A stretch of DNA of 64,000 nucleotides from Candidatus Paracaedibacter acanthamoebae (GTDB lineage: Bacteria; Pseudomonadota; Alphaproteobacteria; Paracaedibacterales; Paracaedibacteraceae). The notes beneath the pieces are model-generated. The model was not told the DNA's origin. It saw nothing but the letters and a program-made list of their open reading frames with translations, and did not search any database. The stretch lies in assembly GCF_000742835.1 (NCBI RefSeq), contig NZ_CP008941.1, positions 2,347,690 through 2,411,689 of the forward strand. Direction: 5' to 3'. The translations under genes and the position numbers were made by a program. Below are positions 1 to 9,354 of this stretch, one piece after another. Position 1 is the stretch's first letter, and each line of letters opens with the position of its first letter.

Positions 1-336
1 ATTCTGATCTGGATAGGCCAAAGCCAGGGAATGCTGAATGAATAGATCATGGGGGTCGGCCACAACAATATGCAGGCCGTCGTCTGAGGGCGCTTTAATT
101 TCGACCCAGCCCTGGGGATGACAAAAATAATCAGTACAAACCGATAAGTCGATGAAAGGAAAACCCATAAATTCTGCCAACAGCGGATAGAAGTCTTCGC
201 GTTTAGCAAAACCGAAAGCTAATAAAATCTCGCCCAAGAACCGCCTTGATCGTCGTTGTTCCCGCAGAGCTGTGTCAAGCTGGTCTTGTCGAATTAACCG
301 CCGTTCAATCAAAAATTTCCCAAGTTGCTGTGCCAT
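1..336 (-). CDS. MshEN (GspE N-terminal) domain protein, partial
   Basis: The first 112 codons of a minus-strand gene that runs off the left edge. The start ATG is at 336. The visible protein begins MAQQLGKFLIERRLIRQDQL and continues with the helical pattern of the MshEN / type II secretion GspE N-terminal domain (LGEILLAFGFAKREDFYPLL, then GFPFIDL), followed by a VADPHD segment typical of that fold. This domain occurs in GspE/PilB/MshE assembly ATPases, where it can bind cyclic di-GMP, and in some glycosyltransferases related to NfrB. No catalytic part is visible, so the two cannot be separated. An MSHA-type secretin lies at 26.6-28.2 kb on the same strand, which mildly favours a pilus or secretion ATPase. 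Confidence 0.7.
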   Translation of the reverse strand, partial: MAQQLGKFLIERRLIRQDQLDTALREQRRSRRFLGEILLAFGFAKREDFYPLLAEFMGFPFIDLSVCTDYFCHPQGWVEIKAPSDDGLHIVVADPHDLFIQHSLALAYPDQN

Positions 337-754
337 GACAATAAAAAATTAATTAACTTGTGGGATGTTTCTAGCACAAATATTATGGACAACAAAGCAA
401 GTTCTGAGAATTACATGGATAACCCCCTTCTTCCCTGGGTGAGAGAGGCAAGGGAGGAAAATGAACCTTGAAGGAGAAGGGCATTTCCAGCTTAATCCTG
501 AAAATGTATAGGGACGGCTAAGCTGTTAGAATGTGGAGATCATCGAACGTTGGTTTAGAAAGTTGACTCTCTAAGTATATAGGAAAGGCTTTTACATTCT
601 TGGCGATCTTACCCTTTCCTCGCCTTGGGGTAAAATTGGAGATTTCTAGAAAACTCTTAAGTTATTGTAATCATAAAATAAAAATTTAATTTATCCTTAT
701 GGAGATTTTTTCAAATAGCTTTCTTATTTAAGACATTTTAAAGAGGATTTTTTA
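337..754. other. intergenic region, no gene seen
   Basis: About 420 bases between the divergent MshEN-domain gene and the penicillin-binding protein gene. No ORF with a plausible start, no tRNA and no strong hairpin was found. It presumably holds the promoter of the leftward gene. Confidence 0.5.
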
Positions 755-783
755 TTGTATCACTCAGAGAAATAAAGTATAAA
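755..783 (+). promoter_or_regulatory. candidate sigma-70 promoter for mrcA
   Basis: TTGTAT (755-760), a 17-base spacer and TATAAA (778-783), ending 36 bases before the GTG start of the penicillin-binding protein gene. The match to the vegetative consensus is good at -10 and moderate at -35. Confidence 0.45.
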
Positions 784-819
784 CTGACCATAGTATAGGT
801 TGTATTTTAGGTATACTCT

Positions 820-2967
820 GTGGCAGATCGTCCACCAAAACTTTATGCGTCCGATAAAACGCGCGCCAAATCTTCTAAGCCAAAAAAGCAAAAAAATTCT
901 TTTTCATGGCTTAAGTTTTTTATGCCTAAAATTAGCCTTGGTTGGTTGCTGGGAAAAAAGAAAAAATCAGCCGGTCAAAAAACTGACAAAAAGTCGAAAA
1001 AAAAATCTTCAGGTAAGACCACGATTCGTTGGATGCTCTTTAAGCTGTTCCTAACCTTAGGTGTTTGGATCATGTGTTTTGGCATGCTCACTGTTATGTG
1101 GTTTAGTTATGACTTACCGGATACCGATCAGTTAATGGTGAGTTCGCGCAAGCCCGGTGTGACGATTCAGGCCCGCGATGGAACTGTTATTGGAACCTAT
1201 GGTGATCTATTCGAAGAAATGGTCAAGTTGAATGAGTTGCCGGCCCATGTGCCTCAAGCCTTAATGTCAATTGAAGATCGTCGGTTCTATAGCCATTTTG
1301 GGGTGGATGTGATCGGTCTTGTGCGGGCGGCCTATACCAATTATAAGGCTGGCCGTGTAGTCCAAGGGGGATCCACCGTTACGCAACAGCTTGCTAAGAA
1401 TTTCTTACAAAACCAGGGTAAATACTCTATTCATGACAAATCATTGCGTCGGAAAATTCAAGAAGTGATTTTGGCCGTCTGGTTAGAGATGAAGTTCACC
1501 AAAGAACAAATTATGACGATGTATCTTAACCGAGTTTACTTTGGGGCTGGAACCTTTGGAATTGAAGCAGCTTCTCAGAAATATTATCACAAGCCGGCAA
1601 AGTATCTCACGGTTTATGAGGCCGCTGTTATTGCTGGTTTATTAAAGGCGCCATCCCGCTATTCGCCAACAAGCAATCCAACCCGCTCGCATGAACGAGC
1701 TATGGTTGTGCTGACCCAAATGCACGAGGCAGGCTATATTCGATCGATTGATCAAGTGTTACAACAAAAACATGATGAGATTGATGAAGATCGAATTGAT
1801 ATTAAGAGTGGTAATTTCTTTGGTGATTGGGTTTATGATCAAATTCCAAATTTAATCGGATCCTATGATGAAGATCTGGTGGTGGTGACGACCTTGGATC
1901 CCTTCATGCAAAATCAAGCTGAAATTGCTACCCAAGCAAAGATGGAGGAACTGGGGAAAAAATATAAAACCAGCGAGATTTCTCTGGTGGCCATGACTCC
2001 AAATGGGGCGGTTCGCGCTATGATCGGCGGAACCCATTATGGCAAGAGCCAATATAACCGTGCCACTCAAGCTCTCCGCCAACCGGGGTCTTCCTTTAAA
2101 CCCTTTGTGTATTTGGCTGGCCTGGAAAGTGGCATGACGCCTTACACGATGATTTCGGATGAACCCTTTAGTTTAGGTGGATGGAGCCCAAAAAACTTTA
2201 GAACCTATCATGCGGTGGGTGAAATTTCGATGGCGGATGCTTTGAAAAAATCTGTCAATACGGTGACCACCCGCATTGCAGCCCATGTCGGTGGGCCTAA
2301 AATTGCTTCTGTTGCAAGGCGGCTTGGTATTACGAGTGAAATAATCACAGATTTAAGTATTTGTTTGGGAACCACAGAAGTTACTTTGTTGGAATTGGTT
2401 TCAGCTTATGCAAGCTTTGCCAATAAAGGAAACTTTGTTTCCTCTTACGGTATTCTCGAGATTCGTAACAAAAAGGGTGATATCTTGTATCAGCATCAAG
2501 ATCCTGATCCCATTCAAGTTATTAAACTCCACTATCTCAATCAGATGAATCAAATGATGATAGCTGTTATTGAAGGTGGGACGGGAAGGGGTGCAAAAAC
2601 AGGCTTCCCGACGGCGGGGAAAACAGGCAGTAATGCCGATAAGGATGCTTGGTTCATTGGATTTACCACCAATCTTGTGGTGGGCGTATGGACAGGGAAT
2701 GATAACAATGCGCCGATGATTAAAAACTCTACGGGGGGCCGTATTCCAGCGCAAACCTTTGCCTTGTTTATGAAACCCGTGCTGACAGCCAATCCACCGG
2801 TGGGATCACTGTTAATTTCTGAAGGGCAAGCGGCAGGTTCACTATCATCCGAAGCCGATGACGATGGCATTATTCAGGAAAGCAAAGTTGAAATAACGCC
2901 GACAATGAATGATCCGATCGATTCAGCCAGCTTTGATAAAATGATGGAAGAAGCGGCTTCAGAATAA
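820..2967 (+). CDS. mrcA: class A penicillin-binding protein (PBP1A-type)
   Basis: Bifunctional peptidoglycan synthase that polymerises glycan strands and cross-links them in the periplasm. The cytoplasmic N-terminus (about 70 residues) is unusually lysine-rich, followed by one membrane segment at about 75-98. The GT51 transglycosylase domain follows, with EDRRFYSHFGVD (catalytic E152) and GGSTVTQQLAKN. The transpeptidase domain has SxxK at S424-K427 (SSFK), SxN at S478-N480 and KTG at 601-603. All catalytic motifs are intact. The start is GTG at 820 with a weak AGG about 8 bases upstream; an overlapping 84-codon frame starting at 800 is spurious. Length (715) is usual for shorter alphaproteobacterial members. 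It stands alone between the MshEN gene and pyk. Confidence 0.93.
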   Translation: MADRPPKLYASDKTRAKSSKPKKQKNSFSWLKFFMPKISLGWLLGKKKKSAGQKTDKKSKKKSSGKTTIRWMLFKLFLTLGVWIMCFGMLTVMWFSYDLPDTDQLMVSSRKPGVTIQARDGTVIGTYGDLFEEMVKLNELPAHVPQALMSIEDRRFYSHFGVDVIGLVRAAYTNYKAGRVVQGGSTVTQQLAKNFLQNQGKYSIHDKSLRRKIQEVILAVWLEMKFTKEQIMTMYLNRVYFGAGTFGIEAASQKYYHKPAKYLTVYEAAVIAGLLKAPSRYSPTSNPTRSHERAMVVLTQMHEAGYIRSIDQVLQQKHDEIDEDRIDIKSGNFFGDWVYDQIPNLIGSYDEDLVVVTTLDPFMQNQAEIATQAKMEELGKKYKTSEISLVAMTPNGAVRAMIGGTHYGKSQYNRATQALRQPGSSFKPFVYLAGLESGMTPYTMISDEPFSLGGWSPKNFRTYHAVGEISMADALKKSVNTVTTRIAAHVGGPKIASVARRLGITSEIITDLSICLGTTEVTLLELVSAYASFANKGNFVSSYGILEIRNKKGDILYQHQDPDPIQVIKLHYLNQMNQMMIAVIEGGTGRGAKTGFPTAGKTGSNADKDAWFIGFTTNLVVGVWTGNDNNAPMIKNSTGGRIPAQTFALFMKPVLTANPPVGSLLISEGQAAGSLSSEADDDGIIQESKVEITPTMNDPIDSASFDKMMEEAASE

Positions 2968-3040
2968 GATCCTTGTAGCCAGACCGTATGGTTAGGGCTA
3001 TACTTGATTTATCAGATCACTTCTCATCACGAATTCATCC

Positions 3041-4474
3041 ATGCTTAGATCTCGCAAAGCCAAAATTGTTGCCACTCTTGGGCCATCCAGTCAAACCTAC
3101 AATGAAATTTTATCGCTGCACGAAGCTGGTGCCGATGTTTTTCGTCTCAATTTTTCCCACGGTACTCATGAACAGCATCGTCAAACCTATGAAATTATCC
3201 GTCAGATTGAAGAGACTGTCCAAAGCCCAATTGCTATTTTGGCTGATCTGCAGGGTCCAAAACTTAGAATTGGTCTGTTCAAAGAAAATGCAATAATCCT
3301 TGAACAAGACACCACTTTTATTCTCGATACCTATGCCGATCCTGGTGATCAAAATCGAGTTTATCTGCCTCATCCTGAATTATTTGCAGCGGTAATCCCT
3401 GGCATCGAGCTTTTGCTCGATGATGGAAAAATTCGACTCATCGTCGAGAGTTCAACGCCGCATCAAATTATCACTAAAGTTAAAAATGGGGGTAAACTAT
3501 CGAATCGGAAAGGGGTTAATATTCCCGGTGTTTCCATTCCTATTTCCGCCATCACGGAAAAGGATAAGGCTGATCTTGAGTTTGCTTTAGACTTGGGGGT
3601 GGATTGGGTTGCTATTTCCTTTGTGCAACGTCCCGAAGACATTCTGGAAGCCAAAGATTTAATTGGCGGCCGTGCAAAATTAATTAGTAAAATTGAAAAA
3701 CCCAAAGCAATGGAGCATCTGGTTGAGATTATTGGTTTGTCGGATGGTGTCATGGTCGCTCGCGGTGATCTTGGGGTAGAAATGGCACCGGAAGATGTGC
3801 CAACGGCGCAGAAAACAATTATCCGGGAATGTCGGGAAGCTGGAAAACCCGTTATTGTTGCCACCCAAATGTTAGATTCAATGATTCAAAATCCAGCGCC
3901 GACCCGAGCAGAAGCCTCTGACGTTGCAACCGCTATTTATGATGGTGTTGATGCAGTGATGTTATCGGCTGAATCGGCCAGTGGCCAGTTCCCTCGTGAA
4001 TCTGTATCCATGATGAGCCGTATTATTAAACAGGTAGAGAATGACCCATTCTACCATAACTTGCTTCAAGTTTATCGACCGTCCATTCGTCCTAATATCT
4101 ATGGGGCAATGACCGCCGCTGCCCGTCAAGTCGCACAAACGATTCCGGTTAAAGCAATTGTTACATTTACCGAAACAGGCAATTCAGCTTTACATGAAAC
4201 GAGAGAAAGGCCCGCCTCTCGAATTGTTGCTTTAACGCCGCAAGTGGTAACGGCTCGGATGATGTGTTTGTTTTGGGGAACCTTGCCAATTTTATGTGAG
4301 CCTATTTCAAGCTTGGCTGACATGGTAAAAAAAGCCAGTGATCGCCTGGTTGCCAATAAAGTGGTAGACACCGGTGATCGGGTGATTATCCTCGCAGGGG
4401 TACCTTTTGGTCAGCAAAGTGGGACCAACATTATGCGTATTGTCGATATTAATTCTGAATACGGAGATAAATAG
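3041..4474 (+). CDS. pyk: pyruvate kinase
   Basis: Last step of glycolysis: phosphoenolpyruvate plus ADP gives pyruvate plus ATP. Length (477) is standard. Visible signatures are RKAKIVATLGPSS at the N-terminus, the catalytic-lysine stretch KLISKIEKPKAMEHL, the metal-binding MVARGDLGVE and PVIVATQMLDSM, followed by the C-terminal regulatory domain. The ATG at 3041 precedes RSRKAKIVATLG directly. Keeping this enzyme implies that some lower glycolysis, or at least ATP generation from PEP, remains in a probably host-dependent cell. Confidence 0.95.
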   Translation: MLRSRKAKIVATLGPSSQTYNEILSLHEAGADVFRLNFSHGTHEQHRQTYEIIRQIEETVQSPIAILADLQGPKLRIGLFKENAIILEQDTTFILDTYADPGDQNRVYLPHPELFAAVIPGIELLLDDGKIRLIVESSTPHQIITKVKNGGKLSNRKGVNIPGVSIPISAITEKDKADLEFALDLGVDWVAISFVQRPEDILEAKDLIGGRAKLISKIEKPKAMEHLVEIIGLSDGVMVARGDLGVEMAPEDVPTAQKTIIRECREAGKPVIVATQMLDSMIQNPAPTRAEASDVATAIYDGVDAVMLSAESASGQFPRESVSMMSRIIKQVENDPFYHNLLQVYRPSIRPNIYGAMTAAARQVAQTIPVKAIVTFTETGNSALHETRERPASRIVALTPQVVTARMMCLFWGTLPILCEPISSLADMVKKASDRLVANKVVDTGDRVIILAGVPFGQQSGTNIMRIVDINSEYGDK

Positions 4475-4507
4475 GAATAACCCCTTGTTAACCAACTTCC
4501 TCGTAAG

Positions 4508-4530
4508 ATTAAAGATAAACGATCTTTAAT
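4508..4530. repeat. AT-rich perfect hairpin
   Basis: ATTAAAGAT and ATCTTTAAT form a 9-bp perfect stem with a 5-base loop in the 165-base gap between pyk and the peptidase gene. No T-run follows on the plus strand, so it is not a standard intrinsic terminator. It may be a processing or protein-binding site. Confidence 0.4.
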
Positions 4531-4639
4531 ACACGGTGACGATTGATACGGGATCGACTGTTAAAACAGATTGCAATTTTACTAGGAAGTGCTGAGGTAT
4601 TTTCGTTATCATCAGTATAAGACATCAGAGGAGATTATT

Positions 4640-6415
4640 ATGACAAATGCAACCCTGCCATCGTGGGACCTGACTGATTTTTACCAAGGACCAGACGATC
4701 CAAAAATTGAGCAAGATTTGGCAACGGCGCGTCAATTAGTGGATGCTTTTGTCCAAACCTATCAATGTCAGGCGGCAGGATCTCCCTTAAGGCTTCCCGC
4801 GACACTTTTACAATCCATCAAGGATTATGAAATGCTTGAAGACTTGATGGGTAAGCTTATAAGTTTTGCCTTTTTAAACTCAGCTACCCAATTGCAAAAC
4901 ACAAGCGCCCAACAATTTTTACAGCACATTCAAGAACAGATTACAGGGTTATCGGCAAAACTAGTTTTTTATAGCTTGGATATCGGTAAGCTTGAAGAAT
5001 CCGTTTTGATACATGGATTTACCGAACTCCCTGGCTTAGATAAGTATCGGTCTTGGCTCACGAATGTGCGTCTTTATAAGGATCATCAATTATCCGAAGA
5101 TCAGGAAAAATTAGTGATTGAAAAATCTATTACGGGACGTGCTGCTTGGAATCGGTTGTATGATGAGACCTTAGCCGGAATTAAGTTTGACTGGCAGGGT
5201 AAGAAAATCGGCATTAGCGAAATTGTCGATAAACTCAGCGATAAGGATGATTCGATTCGAGCCAAGGCAGCGCAATCTATGGCGGAGGGTCTGCAAAGCC
5301 ATCTGTCGATTTTTACGATGGTGACTAACATTTTAGCCAAAGATAAGGAGATCGATGATCGCTGGCGGTGTTATTCCCATCCGGTTGCGGCGCGCAATCT
5401 GGCGAACCAGGTTGAAGACGAGGTTGTGGAGGCACTCGCCACGGCTGTCAAGGGATCTTATGTGAATTTGAGCCATCGCTATTATGCTTTAAAAGCAAAG
5501 TGGTTGGGTAAAGATAAGCTTGAGTATTGGGATCGCAATGCCCCCTTGCCGTCAGCTGAAGATCGCCTCATTGCTTGGGATGATGCAAAAGATATTGTCC
5601 ACAAGGCTTATCGTCATTTTAGTCCCGAAATGGCTGAAATTGGTAAACGTTTCTTTGATAATGCGTGGATTGATGTGCCGGCCAAACCCGGCAAGCGGTC
5701 CGGAGCTTTTGCCCATCCAACAGTTCCCAGTGTCCATCCTTATTTGATGCTGAACTATCAGGGAAGATTGCGGGATGTCATGACGCTGGCCCATGAGTTA
5801 GGGCACGGCGTTCATCAAGTTTTGGCCTCTCATCAAGGCCCTCTTTTAGCAGAAACACCCTTAACGATTGCGGAAACCGCATCAGTTTTTGGCGAAATGT
5901 TAACCTTCCAATCCTTGTTGCAACAGTGCACAACCAATGATCAGAAGCGCAGTATGATCGCTGCTAAGGTTGAAGATATGTTGAATACTGTTATACGCCA
6001 AATAGCCTTTTTCGAATTTGAAAAACAAGTTCATACCCGACGTCGGGACGGTGAGTTATCGGCGGAAGAGTTAGGAAAAATTTGGATGCAAACGCAGCGT
6101 GATGCTCTGGGAGAAGCCGTCAATCTTGACGACTGTGTAACCCCTTACTGGGCCTATATCTCTCATTTTATCCATGCTCCCTTTTATGTTTACGCCTATG
6201 CATTTGGTGATTGTTTGGTCAATTCACTCTATGCTGTTTATCAGCAAGGCCATCCAGGATTTGCTGAAAAATACCTAACCCTGCTGCGAGCAGGGGGCAG
6301 CAAGCGTTATCCTGAGTTGTTGGCGCCTTTTGGACTGGATGCTAAGGATCCTGCTTTTTGGGACCGGGGGCTGCAGATGATTGCTGGCATGATTGATCAA
6401 CTGGAAGACTTGTAA
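4640..6415 (+). CDS. pepF: M3 family oligoendopeptidase (PepF type)
   Basis: Cytoplasmic zinc metallopeptidase that degrades oligopeptides. The zinc site is HELGH (H385, E386, H389) with third ligand E412 in TIAETAS, the M3 arrangement. The C-terminal half has the family's helical core and an FIHAPFYVYAYAFGD stretch near the end. The frame is open back to 4589, but ATG 4640 is preferred: AGAGGAG lies 6 bases upstream and the protein then begins MTNATLPSWDL, as in relatives. Length is then 591, usual for the clade. The next gene starts 2 bases after its stop, so the two are probably cotranscribed. Confidence 0.9.
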   Translation: MTNATLPSWDLTDFYQGPDDPKIEQDLATARQLVDAFVQTYQCQAAGSPLRLPATLLQSIKDYEMLEDLMGKLISFAFLNSATQLQNTSAQQFLQHIQEQITGLSAKLVFYSLDIGKLEESVLIHGFTELPGLDKYRSWLTNVRLYKDHQLSEDQEKLVIEKSITGRAAWNRLYDETLAGIKFDWQGKKIGISEIVDKLSDKDDSIRAKAAQSMAEGLQSHLSIFTMVTNILAKDKEIDDRWRCYSHPVAARNLANQVEDEVVEALATAVKGSYVNLSHRYYALKAKWLGKDKLEYWDRNAPLPSAEDRLIAWDDAKDIVHKAYRHFSPEMAEIGKRFFDNAWIDVPAKPGKRSGAFAHPTVPSVHPYLMLNYQGRLRDVMTLAHELGHGVHQVLASHQGPLLAETPLTIAETASVFGEMLTFQSLLQQCTTNDQKRSMIAAKVEDMLNTVIRQIAFFEFEKQVHTRRRDGELSAEELGKIWMQTQRDALGEAVNLDDCVTPYWAYISHFIHAPFYVYAYAFGDCLVNSLYAVYQQGHPGFAEKYLTLLRAGGSKRYPELLAPFGLDAKDPAFWDRGLQMIAGMIDQLEDL

Positions 6416-6417
6416 GA

Positions 6418-7752
6418 ATGGATGATTCATCCTTCAGTGGACGCCTAAAACGCTATGCGCAAGTTACCTCTGCCATGACGGGTCTGGCCAGCCGTTTAAT
6501 GGGGGAAAAGTATTTGGGAGTGACGATTGATCGGGATCGTCACGCAGAGGATTTGAAGAATCTTCTGGGAGGCTTAAAGGGTCCGTTAATGAAGGTGGCG
6601 CAATTCCTCGCGACCGTGCCAGGAGCATTGCCACGGGAATATGCGGATGAATTATTGGAACTCCAATCGAATGCGCCATCAATGGGATGGGCGTTTGTCC
6701 GGCGGCGGATGGCCAGTGAACTCGGTCTAAATTGGCTCAATAACTTTGCTGACTTTCAACAGGACGCAACGGCGGCTGCCTCGCTGGGACAAGTGCATAA
6801 GGCGTGTCTGACTACCGGTGAAGCGGTTGCCTGTAAGCTTCAATATCCGAATATGGAATCAGTTATTGATGCTGATGTGGCGCAACTCAATCTGATTTTG
6901 TCGCTTTATGAATCTTTTAATAATGCCCTGAAAACAGAGGCTATTCGTGAAGAAATAGAAGAACGTCTGCGCGAAGAGCTCAATTATTTAGACGAAGCAA
7001 AAAATCTAAAGATCTTTCAAGAGATTTTTAGGGACAAGCTCGATGTTCATCTTCCTAAGGTTTATGAGGCGCTCACGACAAAACGGCTGTTGACGATGCA
7101 ATGGTTAGAGGGGAACAGCGTCCTTCATTATTGTGATGCCGACTCAGAATTTCGCAATGATATTGGTAAAAAACTGTATCAGGCGTGGTATCATCCCTTT
7201 TATTCTTATGGTTTGATTCATGGCGATCCCCATCCTGGCAATTATAAAATTACAGAAGATGGTCAGATTAATATTCTAGATTTAGGCTGTATTCGAAGCT
7301 TTTCGGGCAAATTTGTTTCAGGCGTTATTGAATTGTATCGCGCTTTACAAACCAATGATCAGGCGAGAGCTGTACACGCCTATGAAATATGGGGTTTTGA
7401 GAATCTTAATAAAGAAATTATTGAAATTATTTCAGAATGGGCAAAATTGCTCTATGAACCCTTGTTGGATGACCGTGTCCGTTTAATCCAAAGCGATTTA
7501 AAAGGAAAGGTGGGATGGGAAACTGCCGCCAAAGTTCATGACCAACTAAGCCAAGCCGGTGGAATTCGCCCTCCGAAAGAATTCGTTTTTATGGATCGAG
7601 CTGCCGTTGGAATTGGGTCGGTCATGATGCGCCTGGGCGTGCAACAGAATTGGCATCAATTGACGGAAGAGATGATTCAGGGATTTGAACCAACCAACCT
7701 AGAAGAGCAAAAAGCAAAAGTCTTTAGATTGGTTGAGGCGATCCCTGGCTAA
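6418..7752 (+). CDS. ABC1/AarF (UbiB-like) atypical kinase
   Basis: Member of the ABC1/ADCK/UbiB family of atypical protein-kinase-like ATPases, linked in other organisms to ubiquinone synthesis or lipid handling. Visible features: KGPLMKVAQFLATVPGALP (the family's KxGQ-like region), the alanine-rich loop AAASLGQVHKA, VACKLQYPNM, the catalytic-loop HGDPHPGNYKI and the metal-binding NILDLGCIRSF (DLG replacing DFG). Length 444. No C-terminal membrane segments like those of E. coli UbiB are obvious, so it resembles the shorter AarF-type proteins. It starts 2 bases after the peptidase stop. The substrate is unknown. Confidence 0.88.
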   Translation: MDDSSFSGRLKRYAQVTSAMTGLASRLMGEKYLGVTIDRDRHAEDLKNLLGGLKGPLMKVAQFLATVPGALPREYADELLELQSNAPSMGWAFVRRRMASELGLNWLNNFADFQQDATAAASLGQVHKACLTTGEAVACKLQYPNMESVIDADVAQLNLILSLYESFNNALKTEAIREEIEERLREELNYLDEAKNLKIFQEIFRDKLDVHLPKVYEALTTKRLLTMQWLEGNSVLHYCDADSEFRNDIGKKLYQAWYHPFYSYGLIHGDPHPGNYKITEDGQINILDLGCIRSFSGKFVSGVIELYRALQTNDQARAVHAYEIWGFENLNKEIIEIISEWAKLLYEPLLDDRVRLIQSDLKGKVGWETAAKVHDQLSQAGGIRPPKEFVFMDRAAVGIGSVMMRLGVQQNWHQLTEEMIQGFEPTNLEEQKAKVFRLVEAIPG

Positions 7753-7761
7753 ATTCTAGCG

Positions 7762-8541
7762 TTATTCTTCAGTAGTCAGACGAGTCTCAATTCGTTTAAG
7801 AGGCTCGATTAAAGATTGATTGCCCGTCACGCCATTAAGTTGAGTCTGCAACGTTGTAAGAGTTGATAATACTTTAGCCTTTTCTACATCAACGGTATCG
7901 GCATTTTCATGCAGTTTATTCATAAGTGTTTCACCGTTTAGGGACCGCAAGCCACGTGTAAGGGAAGTGTGAATCACCGACATTGTATCTCCATACTGCT
8001 TTGAAGATTGGGGTGTTAAGAGATTCAGATATTTTACTTCGTCATTTTTCTGTTTCATTTCTTCCAGCTTAAGGTAGGAAGAAAGGGCTGCGTTCTTGAT
8101 AATTGTTGGATCCGCTAGCATTTGTAGCAGCTGTGTGCAGATATCTCGGATCTGTATAAAATTTATATTTAAGGCGTTACGGTTAACTGCAGGCAGATTA
8201 TTATTCACTCCTTCCATGGATAAAAGATTTGCTTTTATCAACGTGTTAGCCGTTTCTAATACCGTTTTAATATAATTTTCTAAGATGGCCGGTTGTTCAA
8301 AGGAATCAAGCACATCTATTATAGTGGTTGCTTCTAGCTGGAGATCATCTAATTTTTTTAATCCGTTCATTAACTCTACAGTGTTAATTTCCAGGGTAGA
8401 TTTTACTTCTTCGTCAACATTAAAAGATTCTAAACTTTGGGAAAAAATCGTAGCAGCTTCCTTAACAACAGGGTCATTCGTATCTGCGGCATATAAGCAT
8501 TGTAATAGGAACAAGGGTGTAAGAAGCTTTTTAAGGAACAT
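7762..8541 (-). CDS. exported protein of unknown function
   Basis: Not recognised. The first about 19 residues (MFLKKLLTPLFLLQCLYAA) form a clear signal peptide. The 240-residue remainder is predicted largely helical, with runs such as VLDSFEQPAILENYIKTVLE and a C-terminal coiled-coil-like TLTTLQTQLNG. It has no membrane segment, and the mature part has a single cysteine near its middle (in QIRDICTQLL). It lies convergent to the ABC1 kinase gene (10-base gap). Probably periplasmic or secreted, perhaps specific to Holosporales-like bacteria. Confidence 0.7.
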   Translation of the reverse strand: MFLKKLLTPLFLLQCLYAADTNDPVVKEAATIFSQSLESFNVDEEVKSTLEINTVELMNGLKKLDDLQLEATTIIDVLDSFEQPAILENYIKTVLETANTLIKANLLSMEGVNNNLPAVNRNALNINFIQIRDICTQLLQMLADPTIIKNAALSSYLKLEEMKQKNDEVKYLNLLTPQSSKQYGDTMSVIHTSLTRGLRSLNGETLMNKLHENADTVDVEKAKVLSTLTTLQTQLNGVTGNQSLIEPLKRIETRLTTEE

Positions 8542-8649
8542 GATACATTCTCAATTATAATGATGATACTCTGATAATTATACTGTCACTATCTTAAGTT
8601 TTAGTTAAGCTAATATATTTATGAAGAACCCTAATTATGGCCAATGTGC

Positions 8650-9354
8650 TTAAAGGATACCCAACGATTTAAGTGAGCTATGTCGTCCTTTACCAATAAT
8701 GACGTGATCATGCAGCTTAACGCCTAAATCATTACCAATGCGTTGGATTTTTAAGGTGAGGTCAATATCGGCGCGAGAGGGTGTGGGGTCCCCAGAGGGA
8801 TGATTATGGACCATAATTAAGGAAGAGGCACCCACCTCAAAGGCGCGTTTCATCACCTCTCGCGGATAAATGGGCGTATGATTAACCGTGCCAGTTTGTT
8901 GGATTTCATCACATAATACTTGATTCTTTTGATCTAGATAAAGAAGGCGTAATTGTTCTTTATCATCATACGCCATCGTTGCCGTGCAATAATCAATGAC
9001 TTGCTGCCAGCTTTGTAAAACGCACTTACCATGAATATCTTGCTTTAAAGCCCGGCCAATCACTGCATATTGAAGTTTCAAAGCATGGATGACATTATCA
9101 CCAACACCTTTAATTTCTTTGAGCAGGGGAATAGGGGCTGCCACGACCCCTAACAGGCCACCAAATCGATCAATGAGGGCTTTGGCCAGAGGTTTTGTAT
9201 CGCTGCGGGGAATAACTTGAAAAAGAAGTAATTCTAAGAGCTCGTAATCAGCAAAAGCAGCGGCACCGACAGTATTAAATTTATCCTTAAGACGCTGTCG
9301 GTGGCCCTCATAATGAGACTTTGTCTCAGTTGCCAGAGAGGGTGAAGATTTCAT
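8650..9354 (-). CDS. radC: RadC family JAB/MPN-domain protein
   Basis: Standard RadC: an N-terminal helix-hairpin-helix region (FADYELLELLLFQVIPRSDTK, then LLKEIKGVGDNVIHALK) and a C-terminal JAB1/MPN domain with VHNHPSGDPTPSRADID, which holds the metal-binding HxH and D. The biochemical role of RadC is unsettled despite the historical DNA-repair name. Its ATG at 9354 lies inside the 3' end of map, and the two reading frames overlap by 29 bases, which implies cotranscription and translational coupling. Confidence 0.92.
   Translation of the reverse strand: MKSSPSLATETKSHYEGHRQRLKDKFNTVGAAAFADYELLELLLFQVIPRSDTKPLAKALIDRFGGLLGVVAAPIPLLKEIKGVGDNVIHALKLQYAVIGRALKQDIHGKCVLQSWQQVIDYCTATMAYDDKEQLRLLYLDQKNQVLCDEIQQTGTVNHTPIYPREVMKRAFEVGASSLIMVHNHPSGDPTPSRADIDLTLKIQRIGNDLGVKLHDHVIIGKGRHSSLKSLGIL

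Noticed and set aside
800-1054. Overlapping 84-codon plus-strand frame at the start of mrcA
   Set aside because: It is out of frame with the clear penicillin-binding protein and has no recognisable content.
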